Below, piece after piece: positions 1 through 9,395 of a stretch of DNA of 64,000 bases. Origin of the DNA: Streptomyces sp. KL109B (GTDB taxonomy: Bacteria; Actinomycetota; Actinomycetes; Streptomycetales; Streptomycetaceae); NCBI RefSeq assembly GCF_030766935.1, contig NZ_JASERL010000002.1, forward strand, positions 124,001-188,000, written 5' to 3'. Under the pieces are notes generated by a model. That model had not been told where the DNA came from, searched no databases, and was given only the letters and a program-made list of their open reading frames with translations. Both the position numbers and the translations under genes were made by a program. The stretch's first letter is position 1; every line of letters starts with the position of its first letter.

Positions 1-1189
1 GCGTGATGCGGGCCAGGAGCGCGTCGGCCTTCTCCTGCGACGTCCGGCCGCGCTTCACCGCCTTCGCGCACAGCTTCTCGGAGTAGCCCTTGCCCTTGGC
101 CGCGGCCTCGTCCGATACGTCCTTGAGGACGACCTCGATGCCCGCGCGGGCGCAGGAGTAGGCGATGCCCGCGCCCATCATCCCGGCGCCGAGGACGGCG
201 ACCTTGCGGACCTTCTTCGGCTCGATGCCCTTGGGGCGGTTGGCGCCGGAGTTCACGGCCTGGAGGTCGAAGAAGAACGCCTGGATCATGTTCTTCGCCG
301 TCTGGCCCGTGACCAGCTCGGTGAAGTAGCGGGCCTCGATGGCGAGGGCGTTCTCGAAGTCGACCTGGGAGCCCTCGACGGCGGCCGCGAGGATGTTGCG
401 CGGGGCCGGGTAGGGGGCGCCGTTCAGCTGCTTGCGCAGGTTGGCCGGGAAGGCGGGGAGGTTCGCGGCGAGCTTGGGGCTTGCCGGGGTGCCGCCGGGG
501 ATGCGGTAGCCGGGCTTGTCCCAGGGCTGCTGCGACTCCGGGTTGGCGTCGATGAAGGCGCGGGCCTTCTCGATCATCTCCTCGCGGGTGGCGGCCAGTT
601 CGTGGATCAGGCCGTTCTCCAGGGCGCGCTTCGGGTTGTACTGGGTGCCCTGGAGCAGCACCTTGAGGAGCGCGTCGGCGATGCCCATCAGGCGTACGGT
701 GCGGGTGACGCCGCCGCCCGCGGGGAGCAGGCCGAGCGTGACCTCGGGGAGGCCGATCTTCGAGCCCGGCGCGTCGAGCGCGACGCGGTGGTGGCTCGCG
801 AGGGCGATCTCGTAACCGCCGCCCAGGGCCGCGCCGTTGACGGCCGCGACGACCGGCTTGCCGAGGGTCTCGATGCGGCGCAGCGAGTTCTTGATGCCGG
901 TGCCGGTCTCGAAGACGGACTGGGCGTCCCCGGGGCCCGCCTTCATCATGTCCTTGAGGTCACCGCCCGCGAAGAAGGTCTTCTTGGCGGAGGTGTAGAT
1001 GAACCCGCGGATGGAGTCGGGGTTCGCGGAGAGTTCCGCTTCCGCGCGGTCGGCGATCGCGGCGATGGACTCCTTGAACGCCTGGTTCATGGTGTTCGCG
1101 GACTGGTTGGGGTCGTCGAGGACGAGCGTGACGATGCCGGTCTCGTCCTGTTCCCAACGGATGGTGGAACTCGTCGACAGGTCAGTCAT
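1..1189 (-). CDS. 3-hydroxyacyl-CoA dehydrogenase/enoyl-CoA hydratase (FadB-like), partial
   Basis: This is the multifunctional beta-oxidation protein that hydrates trans-2-enoyl-CoA and oxidises the 3-hydroxyacyl-CoA with NAD. About 396 codons are visible; the gene runs off the left edge, so the C-terminus is missing. The N-terminal third is an enoyl-CoA hydratase/isomerase fold. Around residue 333 an NAD-binding loop reads VAVLGAGMMGAGIAYSCA. The start is an ATG preceded by GGAG eight bases upstream. It is the last visible gene of a leftward operon with the thiolase (36 bp upstream), acyl-CoA dehydrogenase and CoA racemase. The family is certain; chain-length preference cannot be read from sequence. 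Confidence 0.93.
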   Translation of the reverse strand, partial: MTDLSTSSTIRWEQDETGIVTLVLDDPNQSANTMNQAFKESIAAIADRAEAELSANPDSIRGFIYTSAKKTFFAGGDLKDMMKAGPGDAQSVFETGTGIKNSLRRIETLGKPVVAAVNGAALGGGYEIALASHHRVALDAPGSKIGLPEVTLGLLPAGGGVTRTVRLMGIADALLKVLLQGTQYNPKRALENGLIHELAATREEMIEKARAFIDANPESQQPWDKPGYRIPGGTPASPKLAANLPAFPANLRKQLNGAPYPAPRNILAAAVEGSQVDFENALAIEARYFTELVTGQTAKNMIQAFFFDLQAVNSGANRPKGIEPKKVRKVAVLGAGMMGAGIAYSCARAGIEVVLKDVSDEAAAKGKGYSEKLCAKAVKRGRTSQEKADALLARIT

Positions 1190-1224
1190 CTTGGGTGCTC
1201 CGTAAGGGGGTTGAGGCCGGGTGG

Positions 1225-2439
1225 TCAGACGCGCTCGACGACGGTGGCGATGCCCATGCCGCCGCCCACGCACAGCGTGGCGAGGCCGTAGCGCTTGTCC
1301 TGACGCTCCAGTTCGTCGACGAGGGTGCCGAGGATCATCGCGCCGGTGGCGCCGAGCGGGTGGCCGAGGGCGATGGCGCCGCCGTTGACGTTGACCTTGT
1401 CGAGCGACAGGCCCATGTCCTTCACGAAGCGCAGCACGACCGCCGCGAACGCCTCGTTGATCTCGACGAGGTCGATGTCGTCGATGGTGAGACCGGCCTT
1501 GGCGAGCGCCTTGCGGGAGGCGGGCGCGGGCCCGGTGAGCATGATGGTCGGCTCGGATCCTGAGACCGCGACGGAGACGATGCGGGCGCGCGGCGTCAGC
1601 TCGTAGCGCTCCCCCACCTCGCGCGAGCCGATGGCGACGAGCGAGGCGCCGTCGACGATGCCGGAGGAGTTGCCCGCGTGGTGCACGTGGTCGATCTTCT
1701 CGACCCAGTGGTACTTCTGCAGCGCGACCGCGTCGAAGCCGCCGAGGTCGCCGATGTCCTTGAACGACGGCTTCAGCTTGCCGAGCGAGTCGGCGGTGGT
1801 GCCGGGGCGCAGGTGCTCGTCGTGGTCGAGGACGGTGAGCCCGCTGCGGTCCTTGACCGGCACGATCGAGCGCGCGAACCGGCCGTCCTTCACCGCGGCG
1901 GCGGCCCGCTCCTGCGACATGGCGGCGTACTCGTCCACGTCCTGCCGCGAGAAGCCCTCGATGGTGGCGATGAGGTCGGCGCCGATGCCCTGCGGCACGA
2001 ACCCGGTCTCGTACGCGGTCATCGGGTCCATCGCCCAGGCGCCGCCGTCCGAGCCCATCGGGACGCGCGACATCGACTCGACGCCACCGGCGAGGACGAG
2101 GTCCTCCCAACCCGAACGGACCTTCATCGCCGCCAGGTTGACGGCTTCGAGGCCCGAGGCACAGAAGCGGTTCTCCTGCACGCCGGCCACCGTGTCGGGC
2201 AGCCCGGCGGCGATCGCGGCGATGCGCGCGATGTCGGAGCCCTGGTCGCCGATCGGTCCCACGACGCCGAGCACGATGTCGTCGATGGCGGCCGGGTCGA
2301 GGTCGGGGAAGCGGCCGCGCAGCTCGTGGATCAGGCCGACGACCAGGTCGATCGGCTTGGTGCCGTGCAGGGAGCCGTTGGCCTTGCCGCGGCCGCGCGG
2401 GGTGCGGATCGCGTCGTATACGTACGCGTCTGTGGTCAC
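1225..2439 (-). CDS. Acetyl-CoA C-acyltransferase (thiolase)
   Basis: This thiolase performs the last step of beta-oxidation, cleaving 3-ketoacyl-CoA with CoA. The 404-residue length is standard. The acylated cysteine lies in [10 protein letters not shown] (Cys93), the catalytic histidine in [16 protein letters not shown], and the second catalytic cysteine in [10 protein letters not shown] chose the GTG that starts [14 protein letters not shown]; the frame is open further upstream, but those residues do not resemble the family. No clear Shine-Dalgarno site precedes the GTG. It lies between acyl-CoA dehydrogenase and the FadB-like gene, so the pair probably forms a trifunctional complex of the FadA/FadB kind (inference). 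Confidence 0.94.
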   Translation of the reverse strand: MTTDAYVYDAIRTPRGRGKANGSLHGTKPIDLVVGLIHELRGRFPDLDPAAIDDIVLGVVGPIGDQGSDIARIAAIAAGLPDTVAGVQENRFCASGLEAVNLAAMKVRSGWEDLVLAGGVESMSRVPMGSDGGAWAMDPMTAYETGFVPQGIGADLIATIEGFSRQDVDEYAAMSQERAAAAVKDGRFARSIVPVKDRSGLTVLDHDEHLRPGTTADSLGKLKPSFKDIGDLGGFDAVALQKYHWVEKIDHVHHAGNSSGIVDGASLVAIGSREVGERYELTPRARIVSVAVSGSEPTIMLTGPAPASRKALAKAGLTIDDIDLVEINEAFAAVVLRFVKDMGLSLDKVNVNGGAIALGHPLGATGAMILGTLVDELERQDKRYGLATLCVGGGMGIATVVERV

Positions 2440-2519
2440 GGGAGGTGCCTTTCGAAGAGGGGCCGTACGAAGAGAGGAGCGGTACGAGGAGAGAGGGGCG
2501 GCAGGACGAGAAGGGTCGG

Positions 2520-3662
2520 TCAGGACAGCAGTGAGCGGCCGATGATCTCCTTCATGATCTCGGTCGTGCCGCCGTAGATGGTCTGGATGCGTCCGTCGGT
2601 GAACGCCTTCGCGACGCGGTACTCGGTCATGTACCCGTATCCGCCGTGCAGTTGGAGGCAGCGGTCGGCGACCTTCTTCTGCAGTTCGGTCGCCCACCAC
2701 TTCGCCATGGAGGCGTGCACGGCGTCGAGCGTTCCGTCCGAGTGGTCCTCGATACAACGGTCGAGGAACGTGCGGGTGACGGCGCACTCGGTGGCCATCT
2801 CGGCGATCTCGAAGCGGATGTGCTGCTTCGCGGCGAGCGGGCGCCCGAAGGCCGTGCGCTCCTTGACGTACTCCGTGGTGATCTCAAGCAGGTGCTCGGC
2901 GGCGGCGATCGCGGCGACGGCGATGCCCATGCGCTCCTGCGCGAGGTTCGTCATGAGGTGGATGAACGCGCCGTTCAGCTCGCCGAGGAGGTTCTCCTTC
3001 GGGACGCGGACGTCGTTGAAGAACAGCTCGGCGGTGTCCTGGGCCTTCTGGCCGATCTTGTCCAGGTTGCGGCCGCGCTCGAAGCCCTCCATGCCGCGCT
3101 CGACGACCAGGAGGGAGAGGCCGTGCGCGCCGCCCTCGGGGGTCGTCTTGGCGACGACGATGACGAGGTCGGCGAGGATGCCGTTCGAGATGAAGGTCTT
3201 CGAGCCGTTCAGCAGCCAGTGGTCGCCCTTGTCCTCGGCGGTGGTCCTGATGCCCTGGAGGTCCGATCCGGCGCCGGGTTCGGTCATGGCGATGGCCGTG
3301 ATGGTCGAGCCCTCGCAGAAGCCGGGCAGCCAGCGCCGCTTCTGCTCCTCGGTGCCGAGCGAGGTGAGGTACGGGCCGATGATGTCGTTGTGCAGGCCGA
3401 CGGCGAGGCCCGCGGCGCCCGCGCGCGTGAACTCCTCGGCGAGGACGGCCGGGTAGCGGAAGTCGGCGTTGCCGCCGCCCCCGTACTCCTCGGGCACGGC
3501 GATCCCGAGCAGGCCCTGGCGCCCGGCGGCGAGCCACGCCTCGCGGGAGACGATGCCGTCCTTCTCCCACTGCTCGTAGTGCGGCGTCACCTCCTTGGCG
3601 AGGAAGGTGCGCACGGTCTCGCGGAACGCCTCGTGCTCGGCGCTGAACAGGCGTCGTTCCAT
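2520..3662 (-). CDS. Acyl-CoA dehydrogenase
   Basis: This 380-residue flavoprotein catalyses the first beta-oxidation step, alpha-beta desaturation of acyl-CoA with FAD. It shows the family motif [13 protein letters not shown] and, near the C-terminus, [14 protein letters not shown]. The second motif has Gly-Gly where short- and medium-chain enzymes have Glu-Gly. This resembles the long-chain/isovaleryl group, whose catalytic Glu lies elsewhere, so a long-chain or branched substrate is likely (inference). The ATG before [16 protein letters not shown] is the start; the upstream open frame is out-of-family. It begins 8 bp after the CoA racemase gene and is probably translated from the same mRNA. 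Confidence 0.93.
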   Translation of the reverse strand: MERRLFSAEHEAFRETVRTFLAKEVTPHYEQWEKDGIVSREAWLAAGRQGLLGIAVPEEYGGGGNADFRYPAVLAEEFTRAGAAGLAVGLHNDIIGPYLTSLGTEEQKRRWLPGFCEGSTITAIAMTEPGAGSDLQGIRTTAEDKGDHWLLNGSKTFISNGILADLVIVVAKTTPEGGAHGLSLLVVERGMEGFERGRNLDKIGQKAQDTAELFFNDVRVPKENLLGELNGAFIHLMTNLAQERMGIAVAAIAAAEHLLEITTEYVKERTAFGRPLAAKQHIRFEIAEMATECAVTRTFLDRCIEDHSDGTLDAVHASMAKWWATELQKKVADRCLQLHGGYGYMTEYRVAKAFTDGRIQTIYGGTTEIMKEIIGRSLLS

Positions 3663-3670
3663 GCTCGCGA

Positions 3671-4819
3671 TCAACTGCCTTTCTTTTCGGTGTTGTTCAA
3701 ATCCGGTACGTCCCAGTCGAGGGCGACGTCGGCCGTGTCGGCGCCCGGCTGGGCGGGGCCCGAACGGACGCTGGTGGGGGTGTCGGAGAAGCGGGGCGCG
3801 GGGGCCGGCTGGGTGAGGCCGCCGTGGTCGACGAAGGTGCCGCGGGCGGCGAGGTGCGGGTGGTGCGGGGCCTCGCCGAGGGAGAGCACGGGCGCCACGC
3901 AGGCGTCGGAGCCCTCGAAGACGGCCGTCCACTCGTCCCGCGTACGTTCCTTGAAGCGCGCGGCGACGGCCGTACGCAGCTCGTCCCAGCGCCCGAGGTC
4001 GCCCCGGGCGTCGGCGAGTTCGCCGAGGCCGAGCAGTTCGCCGAACTCGGCGTAGAACTGCTGCTCAAGAGCGCCGACCGCCATGTACTGCCCGTCGGCC
4101 GTCTCGTACGTTCCGTAGAACGGGGCGCCGCCGTCGAGGAGGTTGGCGGCGCGCCGGTCCTGCCAGCCGCCGGCCGCGAGCATGCCGTGGATCATCGTGC
4201 TGAGGTGGGCGGTGCCGTCGACGATCGCGGCGTCGACGACCTGGCCCGCGCCGGTGTCGCGGGCGTTGTGCAGGGCGGCGAGGATGCCGACGACGAGGTA
4301 GAGGGAGCCGCCCGCGTAGTCGCCGAGCAGGTTCGCCGGGGCGACGGGCGGGCGGTCCGGGTCGCCGGTCATGCCGAGGGCGCCGGTGAGCGCGATGTAG
4401 CCGATGTCGTGTCCCGCGCGCTGGGCGAGCGGGCCCTCCTGGCCCCAGCCGGTCATCCGGCCGTAGACCAGCTTCGGGTTGCGGGCGCGGCAGTCGTCCG
4501 GGCCGACGCCGAGCCGTTCGGCGACGCCGGGGCGGTTGCCCTCGATCAACACGTCGGCGCGCGCGGCGAGTTGCAGCACCCGGTCGGGACCGTCGGCCGC
4601 CTTCAGGTCGATGACGACGGAGCGCTTGTTGCGGTTCGTGATGTCGTACTCGGGGCTGACCCCGAGCTTGCTGCCGCCGGGCCTGTCGACGCGTACGACG
4701 TCGGCGCCGAGGTCGGCGAGGAGCATCGCGGCGAAGGGGCCGGGGCCGATCCCGGCGAGCTCCACCACGCGCACCCCGGCGAGTGGGCCGCGGTTGTTGT
4801 TCGTGTCTGCTACTGCCAT
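3671..4819 (-). CDS. CaiB/BaiF CoA-transferase family protein, alpha-methylacyl-CoA racemase type
   Basis: A 382-residue family III CoA-transferase fold. GHDIGYIALTG and LLGDYAGGSLYL match the catalytic His and Asp regions of alpha-methylacyl-CoA racemases, which invert 2-methyl stereochemistry so that branched acyl-CoAs can enter beta-oxidation. It is the first gene of the leftward operon with acyl-CoA dehydrogenase, thiolase and FadB-like genes, which supports a role in methyl-branched fatty-acid or sterol side-chain catabolism (inference). Two short palindromes lie 19-45 bp upstream of the start and may bind an acyl-CoA-responsive repressor. A CoA-transferase activity cannot be excluded. 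Confidence 0.88.
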   Translation of the reverse strand: MAVADTNNNRGPLAGVRVVELAGIGPGPFAAMLLADLGADVVRVDRPGGSKLGVSPEYDITNRNKRSVVIDLKAADGPDRVLQLAARADVLIEGNRPGVAERLGVGPDDCRARNPKLVYGRMTGWGQEGPLAQRAGHDIGYIALTGALGMTGDPDRPPVAPANLLGDYAGGSLYLVVGILAALHNARDTGAGQVVDAAIVDGTAHLSTMIHGMLAAGGWQDRRAANLLDGGAPFYGTYETADGQYMAVGALEQQFYAEFGELLGLGELADARGDLGRWDELRTAVAARFKERTRDEWTAVFEGSDACVAPVLSLGEAPHHPHLAARGTFVDHGGLTQPAPAPRFSDTPTSVRSGPAQPGADTADVALDWDVPDLNNTEKKGS

Positions 4820-4837
4820 CCCGGCACGCCCCCAGCT

Positions 4838-4864
4838 TGTGACACAACTGATGTAACACCAGTG
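4838..4864. promoter_or_regulatory. Candidate operator: two adjoining palindromes upstream of the beta-oxidation operon
   Basis: TTGTGACACAA (4838-4848) is a perfect 11-bp palindrome. It runs directly into ACTGATGTAACACCAGT (4848-4864), a 17-bp palindrome with one mismatched pair. Both sit in the 175-bp gap between the divergent racemase and enoyl-reductase-like genes, close to the racemase start. Position and symmetry suit a TetR- or GntR-type repressor of fatty-acid catabolism. The regulator is not identifiable from this window. Confidence 0.45.
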
Positions 4865-4994
4865 ATGCTATGAAGCGGATCCGGTCGGCACAAGCCCCTG
4901 GCGAGCAAGCGCTTAGCCAATTTCCGACCGGGGCGGCTGGAGCGGGGCTCGATGAACTAGCCTCGGCCACCGGCATCGGTGGGTAAGGGGTGGC

Positions 4995-6176
4995 ATGAAC
5001 GAGGAGAGCAGGACGTACGACGTGGTGCTGTTCGGGGCGACGGGCTTCGTGGGGGTGCTCACGGCCGAGTACCTCGCGGCTCATGCGCCCGAAGGGCTGC
5101 GGTGGGCGATCGCCGGGCGGGACACCACGCGGCTCGAACGGCTGCGGGAGCGGCTGACCGAGATCAATCCGGAGTGCGCGGTGCTTCCGCTGGTGCGCGC
5201 GGACGTCGCCGACCGGGCGTCGCTGCGCGAACTCGCCGTCAACGCGCGCGTGGTGGCGACGACCGTGGGCCCGTACCTGGAGTACGGCGAGGGGCTCGTC
5301 GCCGCGTGCGCGGAGGCGGGCACCGACTATGTGGACCTGACCGGTGAGCCGGAGTTCGTGGACCAGATGTATGTGCGGCACGACGCCGCCGCACGCGACA
5401 CGGGCGCCCGCATCGTGCACGCCTGCGGGTTCGACTCGGTGCCGCACGACCTGGGCGCGTACTTCACCGTGAAGCAGCTGCCGGAGGGCGTGCCGCTGCG
5501 CGTCGACGGCTTCGTACGGTCGAACGCGACGTTCTCCGGCGGCACCTTCAACTCCGCGCTCAACCAGTTCTCGCGGGCGCGGCAGATGGTCGCCGCGCAG
5601 CAGGAGCGGCGCCGCCACGAGCCCCGCCCGACCGAGCGCACGGCGTACGCGCCGACCGGCACGCCGCGCTTCGCCAAGGAGGTCGGCGCGTGGGCGCTGC
5701 CGCTGCCGACGATCGACCCGCGGATCGTGCAGCGTTCGGCGCGGGCCGTGGCCCGCTACGGCCCCGACTTCCGGTACCGGCACTACGCGGCGGTGAAGAC
5801 GCTGCCGTTCGCGGTGGGCGGCGTCGTGGGGATGGGCGCCTTGTTCGGCGCCGCCCAAGTGCCGCCCGTGCGGCGGTGGTTGGGCGGACGGTTGAAGCCG
5901 GGTGACGGTCCGGACGAGGCACGTCGGGCGAAGAGCTGGTTCTCGGTGCGGTTCGTGGGCGAGGGCGGTGGGCGCCGCGTCTACACGGAGGTGTCCGGCG
6001 GCGACCCCGGCTACGACGAGACCGCGAAGATGCTCGCCGAGTCCGCGATGTGCCTCGCCCTGGACGAACTCCCGGACACCGCGGGGCAGGTGACGACCGC
6101 TGCCGCGATGGGCGACGCGCTCATCGAGCGGCTGACGAGGGCCGGGATCACGTTCCGGGTCGCGGCGGAACGCTGA
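4995..6176 (+). CDS. Saccharopine dehydrogenase-like / trans-acting enoyl reductase family protein
   Basis: A 393-residue protein with an N-terminal Rossmann fold (VVLFGATGFVGVLTAEYLA, residues about 10-28) and a later IVHACGFDSVPHDLGAYFTVKQ segment typical of actinobacterial saccharopine dehydrogenase-like reductases. Mycobacterial relatives act as trans-acting enoyl reductases in phthiocerol and phenolphthiocerol lipid assembly; others are uncharacterised. AAGGGG lies five bases upstream of the ATG. It is transcribed away from the beta-oxidation operon, so a role in lipid metabolism is plausible. Its 3' end overlaps the opposing endonuclease V gene by 29 bp. Confidence 0.85.
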   Translation: MNEESRTYDVVLFGATGFVGVLTAEYLAAHAPEGLRWAIAGRDTTRLERLRERLTEINPECAVLPLVRADVADRASLRELAVNARVVATTVGPYLEYGEGLVAACAEAGTDYVDLTGEPEFVDQMYVRHDAAARDTGARIVHACGFDSVPHDLGAYFTVKQLPEGVPLRVDGFVRSNATFSGGTFNSALNQFSRARQMVAAQQERRRHEPRPTERTAYAPTGTPRFAKEVGAWALPLPTIDPRIVQRSARAVARYGPDFRYRHYAAVKTLPFAVGGVVGMGALFGAAQVPPVRRWLGGRLKPGDGPDEARRAKSWFSVRFVGEGGGRRVYTEVSGGDPGYDETAKMLAESAMCLALDELPDTAGQVTTAAAMGDALIERLTRAGITFRVAAER

Positions 6177-6861
6177 CCGCGGCGAGCGCGTCCCGGCACA
6201 GGCGGTCGGCCTTCCTGGTCGTCTCCGGGATGCGGTAGCGCGGTGTGAGCGACAACGCGTGCGCGCACGCGTTGTCGAGCGAGACCCGGTGGCCCACGGA
6301 CACGTACACCGGTTTCACGCCGTCCTGGGTGCGCAGCGCGCGGCCGACCTCCTCGGCGCCGTCGAGGAGGGCCGCCGCGCTCCCCCGCCGGGTGCCCAAC
6401 TCGCCGTGGGAGAAGGCGAAGGGGTTCTTCGCGACGCCCATGGTGGGCAGCCCGGTGAGCACGCCCAGGTGGCTCGCGAGGCCGAAGCGGCGCGGGTGAG
6501 CGAGGCCGTAGCCGTCGCAGACGACGAGCCCGGGGTCGGCGGTCAGCGCCTCCAGCGCGCCGAGGACCGCCGGGATCTCGCGGAAGGCCAGCAGCCCGGG
6601 TACGTAGGGGAAGGCGAGTTCCCCGACGGCCGTCGCCTCCTCGACCACGGCGAGCGTCGCCGCGTCCAGGACGACGGCGGCCGCGGCGACGACGCCCCGC
6701 TCGTCGTCGTACGCGACATCGATCCCGGTGACCGTTCCGGAGCCGGGCGGTGGTCCGGACTCGTCGCGTACGACGCGGTCGCGCAGCGCGTCCTGCACGC
6801 CGCGCGCCGTCTCCTCGTCGCTCGGCCAGCCGGCGGGGAACCCCGAGATCGTCGTCACCAT
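6148..6861 (-). CDS. nfi: Endonuclease V
   Basis: Endonuclease V nicks DNA next to deoxyinosine and other deaminated bases and starts alternative excision repair. The 237-residue length is normal. Visible family blocks are VTGIDVAYDDERG with the metal-binding Asp, FPYVPGLLAFREIPA, and VCDGYGLAHPRRFGLASHLGVL with the second catalytic Asp, followed by GVAKNPF. These are diagnostic. It is convergent with the preceding reductase gene, overlapping it by 29 bp, and stands alone on its strand, 20 bp downstream of the acyltransferase gene. Confidence 0.95.
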   Translation of the reverse strand: MVTTISGFPAGWPSDEETARGVQDALRDRVVRDESGPPPGSGTVTGIDVAYDDERGVVAAAAVVLDAATLAVVEEATAVGELAFPYVPGLLAFREIPAVLGALEALTADPGLVVCDGYGLAHPRRFGLASHLGVLTGLPTMGVAKNPFAFSHGELGTRRGSAAALLDGAEEVGRALRTQDGVKPVYVSVGHRVSLDNACAHALSLTPRYRIPETTRKADRLCRDALAAVSVPPRPGT

Positions 6862-6881
6862 GGGGCGACCCTAGAACACGG

Positions 6882-7946
6882 TCAAGGCCGGGCCGTGTCG
6901 GGCGTGTTCCGCTGGAACGCCCACTCCATCCTCGGTTCCATCACGCACCGGAACACGCGTCGCACGGGTGATGTGCACAGCGCCGTGATCACGGTGGCGG
7001 CGATCAGTGTCACCACGATCTCGCCCCACGGCGTGTGCACCCAGGCCGGCTCGTACCAGTCCCAGTAGCGGGAGCCCTTCGCGAGGAAGCCGTGCAGCAG
7101 GTAGCCGTACAGGGTGCCCGCGCCGAGCGCCGTGAACCAGAGCGTCCGTCCCGGCACCCATGCGAAGAAGCACGCGACCAGGATCGCCGAGCAGCCGAAC
7201 ATGGCGAGCGTCATGACCACCCCGGTCCACCCGGGCGCGCCCAACTCCTGTGCGCTGTCCCGGCGGTAGAACCACGCGGTGTTCATCCGCGGCACCGCCC
7301 AGTACGCGAACACCAGCGCCGCCGCGAACACCGGCACCGACAGGACGCGCACCTCCTTGCGGCGCACCAGCCGGAAGTGCTCCGGCTTCAGGCACAGGCC
7401 CAGCACGAAGAACGGCAGGAACTGCAGGACGCGTTGGAGGTCCAGGTCGTCGCCGATGCTCGGCGACACCGAGGCGAGGGCCGCGATGGCGAGCGCCAAC
7501 GGCAGCGGCCGGCGCAGCACCTTCCACAGGGGCGTGGTCAGGCGCCAGACGAAGAGCGCGATCAGGAACCACGTCAGGTACCAGGGGTCGAGCAGGCTGA
7601 TCGGGTAGTCCGGGTCGTCGCCCGCCGTCCGCTTGAAGAGGGTGTAGGCGACCTCGAAGACGACGTACGGCACGGCGACGCCCGTGATCAGGCGCTTCAG
7701 CCGTCCCGGGCCCGCGTCGAACGACCGGGAGAAGTAGCCGGAGATGACGATGAACGCCGGCATGTGGAAGGCGTACACGATGAGGTAGAGGGCGGACGCC
7801 GCCCTGCTGTCGTCGCGCAGCGGCTCCCACGCGTGGCCCATCGCGACGAGCACGATCGCCAGGTACTTGGCGTTGTCGTAGAACGCGTCGCGGGCCTTGA
7901 CCGGCCGCGCCGCCGCGTGGGGCGGCGCGGCGACGGTCGCGCTCAC
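6882..7946 (-). CDS. Acyltransferase family 3 membrane protein
   Basis: A 354-residue integral membrane protein with about ten hydrophobic segments, of the OafA/fucose-O-acetylase superfamily that transfers acyl groups to surface carbohydrates. The N-terminal block DAFYDNAKYLAIVLVAMGHA carries the family histidine, and AFHMPAFIVISGYFSRSF is the second hallmark. The start is a GTG whose last two bases form the TGA of the upstream terD-like gene (GTGA overlap), so the two are translationally coupled. The acceptor is unknown. Pairing with TerD proteins and a nearby LCP enzyme hints at cell-envelope modification (inference). Confidence 0.88.
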   Translation of the reverse strand: MSATVAAPPHAAARPVKARDAFYDNAKYLAIVLVAMGHAWEPLRDDSRAASALYLIVYAFHMPAFIVISGYFSRSFDAGPGRLKRLITGVAVPYVVFEVAYTLFKRTAGDDPDYPISLLDPWYLTWFLIALFVWRLTTPLWKVLRRPLPLALAIAALASVSPSIGDDLDLQRVLQFLPFFVLGLCLKPEHFRLVRRKEVRVLSVPVFAAALVFAYWAVPRMNTAWFYRRDSAQELGAPGWTGVVMTLAMFGCSAILVACFFAWVPGRTLWFTALGAGTLYGYLLHGFLAKGSRYWDWYEPAWVHTPWGEIVVTLIAATVITALCTSPVRRVFRCVMEPRMEWAFQRNTPDTARP

Positions 7947-8524
7947 AGGTGGCGGCTGATCGCGGGCATCAGGTCCTGGAAGGTCCGGCCGCCGGCCGGC
8001 TCCCCGATCGCTCTCAACTTCCAGCCCGCGCCGTCCCGTTGGACCTTGGCCATGATCTGCGCGGTGTGGCTGCCGCCGCCGGTGAGGGTGTACCGGGCGA
8101 GTTCGTCGCCGGTGGTCTCGTCGACGAGGCGGCAGTACGCGCTGCCCACTTCGGCGAAGGTCTGCCCGGTGAACGAGTTCACGGTGAAGACGATCTGGTC
8201 CACCTCGGGCGGCACGCGGCGCAGGTCGACGGCGATGGACTCGTCGTCGGCCTGCCCGGTGCCGCCCACGAGGTTGTCCCCGCTGTGCCGCACCGAGCCG
8301 TCGTCGCTGACCAGGTGGCGGAAGAAGACGACGTCGACGTAGCTCGGCCCCGCGAAGAGCACGGCCGAGGCGTCGAGGTCGATCTCGCGGGTGCCGGTCA
8401 GCTTCGCGAGGAAGCCCTTGCGGGGCGCGGCCTGCCAGCCGAGGCCCATGCGGACGACGGTGAGCGCGTCGCCGGTGTCCTTGCTGAGACTGATCTGCTG
8501 GCCCTTGGCCAGGTTCACGGACAT
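7943..8524 (-). CDS. TerD family protein (first copy)
   Basis: A 193-residue TerD/TerE-family protein. TerD domains bind Ca2+ and occur in tellurite-resistance and stress-response operons. The acidic calcium-binding loops are EIDLDASAVLF near the N-terminus and DDESIAVDL in the middle. I took the ATG before SVNLAKGQQISLSKD, which begins the domain. It lies downstream of a second TerD gene (47 bp gap) and overlaps the membrane acyltransferase by four bases. It diverges in sequence from its neighbour, so this is an old duplication rather than a recent one. Confidence 0.93.
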   Translation of the reverse strand: MSVNLAKGQQISLSKDTGDALTVVRMGLGWQAAPRKGFLAKLTGTREIDLDASAVLFAGPSYVDVVFFRHLVSDDGSVRHSGDNLVGGTGQADDESIAVDLRRVPPEVDQIVFTVNSFTGQTFAEVGSAYCRLVDETTGDELARYTLTGGGSHTAQIMAKVQRDGAGWKLRAIGEPAGGRTFQDLMPAISRHL

Positions 8525-8571
8525 GCGCGGTGCTTTCTGGTCGGGCGGGAACGGGAAGAGGTGCGGGCGCG

Positions 8572-9147
8572 TCAGACGTTCACGCCGAAGTCCTGCGCGA
8601 TGCCGGCAAGACCCGAGGCGTAGCCCTGTCCGACGGCCCGGAACTTCCACTCCGCGCCGTGCCGGTACAGCTCGCCGAACACCATCGCGGTCTCGGTGGA
8701 GGCGTCCTCGGTCAGGTCGTAGCGGGCGATCTCTGCGCCGCCCGCCTGGTTCACGACGCGGATGAAGGCGCCCCGGACCTGGCCGAAGCTCTGGCCGCGC
8801 GATTCGGCGTCGTGGATCGACACCGGGAAGACGATCTTGGCGACCTCGGCGGGCACGGCCGCGAGGTTCACCTTGACGCTCTCGTCGTCGCCCTCGCCCT
8901 CACCGGTGAGGTTGTCCCCGGTGTGCTCGACCGCGCCCTCGGGGCTTGTGAGGTTGTTGTAGAAGACGAAGTGCTGGTCGGAGAGCACCTTCCCGGACGC
9001 GTCGCACAGCAGGGCGCTCGCGTCGAGGTCGTAATCGGCGCCCGTCGTCGTGCGCACGTCCCAGCCCAGGCCGACCGTCACCGCGGTCAGGCCCGGCGCC
9101 TCCTTGCTGAGCGAGACGTTGCCACCCTTGCCCAGGGAAACTCCCAC
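8572..9147 (-). CDS. TerD family protein (second copy)
   Basis: A 191-residue TerD protein starting [17 protein letters not shown], the canonical beginning of the family. The frame is open five codons further, but GGAGG lies eight bases before the GTG at 9147 and decides the start. Calcium loops are [10 protein letters not shown] and DDESVKVNL. Its upstream region carries one arm of a 14-bp inverted repeat (9182-9195) whose other arm lies before the LCP gene. It leads the operon terD-terD-acyltransferase. Confidence 0.95.
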   Translation of the reverse strand: MGVSLGKGGNVSLSKEAPGLTAVTVGLGWDVRTTTGADYDLDASALLCDASGKVLSDQHFVFYNNLTSPEGAVEHTGDNLTGEGEGDDESVKVNLAAVPAEVAKIVFPVSIHDAESRGQSFGQVRGAFIRVVNQAGGAEIARYDLTEDASTETAMVFGELYRHGAEWKFRAVGQGYASGLAGIAQDFGVNV

Positions 9148-9181
9148 AGCTGTTACCTCCACATCGGATCCATCATTTCGA

Positions 9182-9195
9182 ACAGTTGCGCAATG
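9182..9195. promoter_or_regulatory. Left arm of a 14-bp inverted repeat flanking tatA
   Basis: ACAGTTGCGCAATG is an exact reverse complement of CATTGCGCAACTGT at 9407-9420. Each arm has the core palindrome TTGCGCAA. This arm lies 35 bp upstream of the terD start and immediately after the tatA stop, so it may act as an operator for the terD operon. Confidence 0.5.
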
Positions 9196-9196
9196 C

Positions 9197-9373
9197 TTAA
9201 AGTGGTGTGCCGGAGCCGTCGCTCTCCTTCATGGCCTTCGTCTCGCTCTTGAGAATGCGCAAAGACTTGCCAAGGGAGCGTGCCGTGTCCGGCAGCTTCT
9301 TCGACCCGAAGAGCACGATGATCACGAGCCCGACGATCAACAGATGCCAGGGCTCCAGTGCGTTGCGGAACAC
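9197..9373 (-). CDS. tatA: TatA/TatE family twin-arginine translocase subunit
   Basis: A 58-residue Sec-independent translocase protein. One N-terminal transmembrane helix ([15 protein letters not shown]) is followed by the FGSKKLPD hinge and a basic amphipathic helix ([20 protein letters not shown]), as in TatA. I chose the inner GTG at 9373 because GGAGG sits eight bases upstream; the longer frame from 9382 would overlap its own ribosome-binding site. It is separate from any tatC and is probably an accessory copy. Tat substrates in this window include the GH64 enzyme and the flavoprotein at 40762. Confidence 0.92.
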   Translation of the reverse strand: MFRNALEPWHLLIVGLVIIVLFGSKKLPDTARSLGKSLRILKSETKAMKESDGSGTPL

Positions 9374-9395
9374 GGCGTCCACCTCCGGTCACAGA

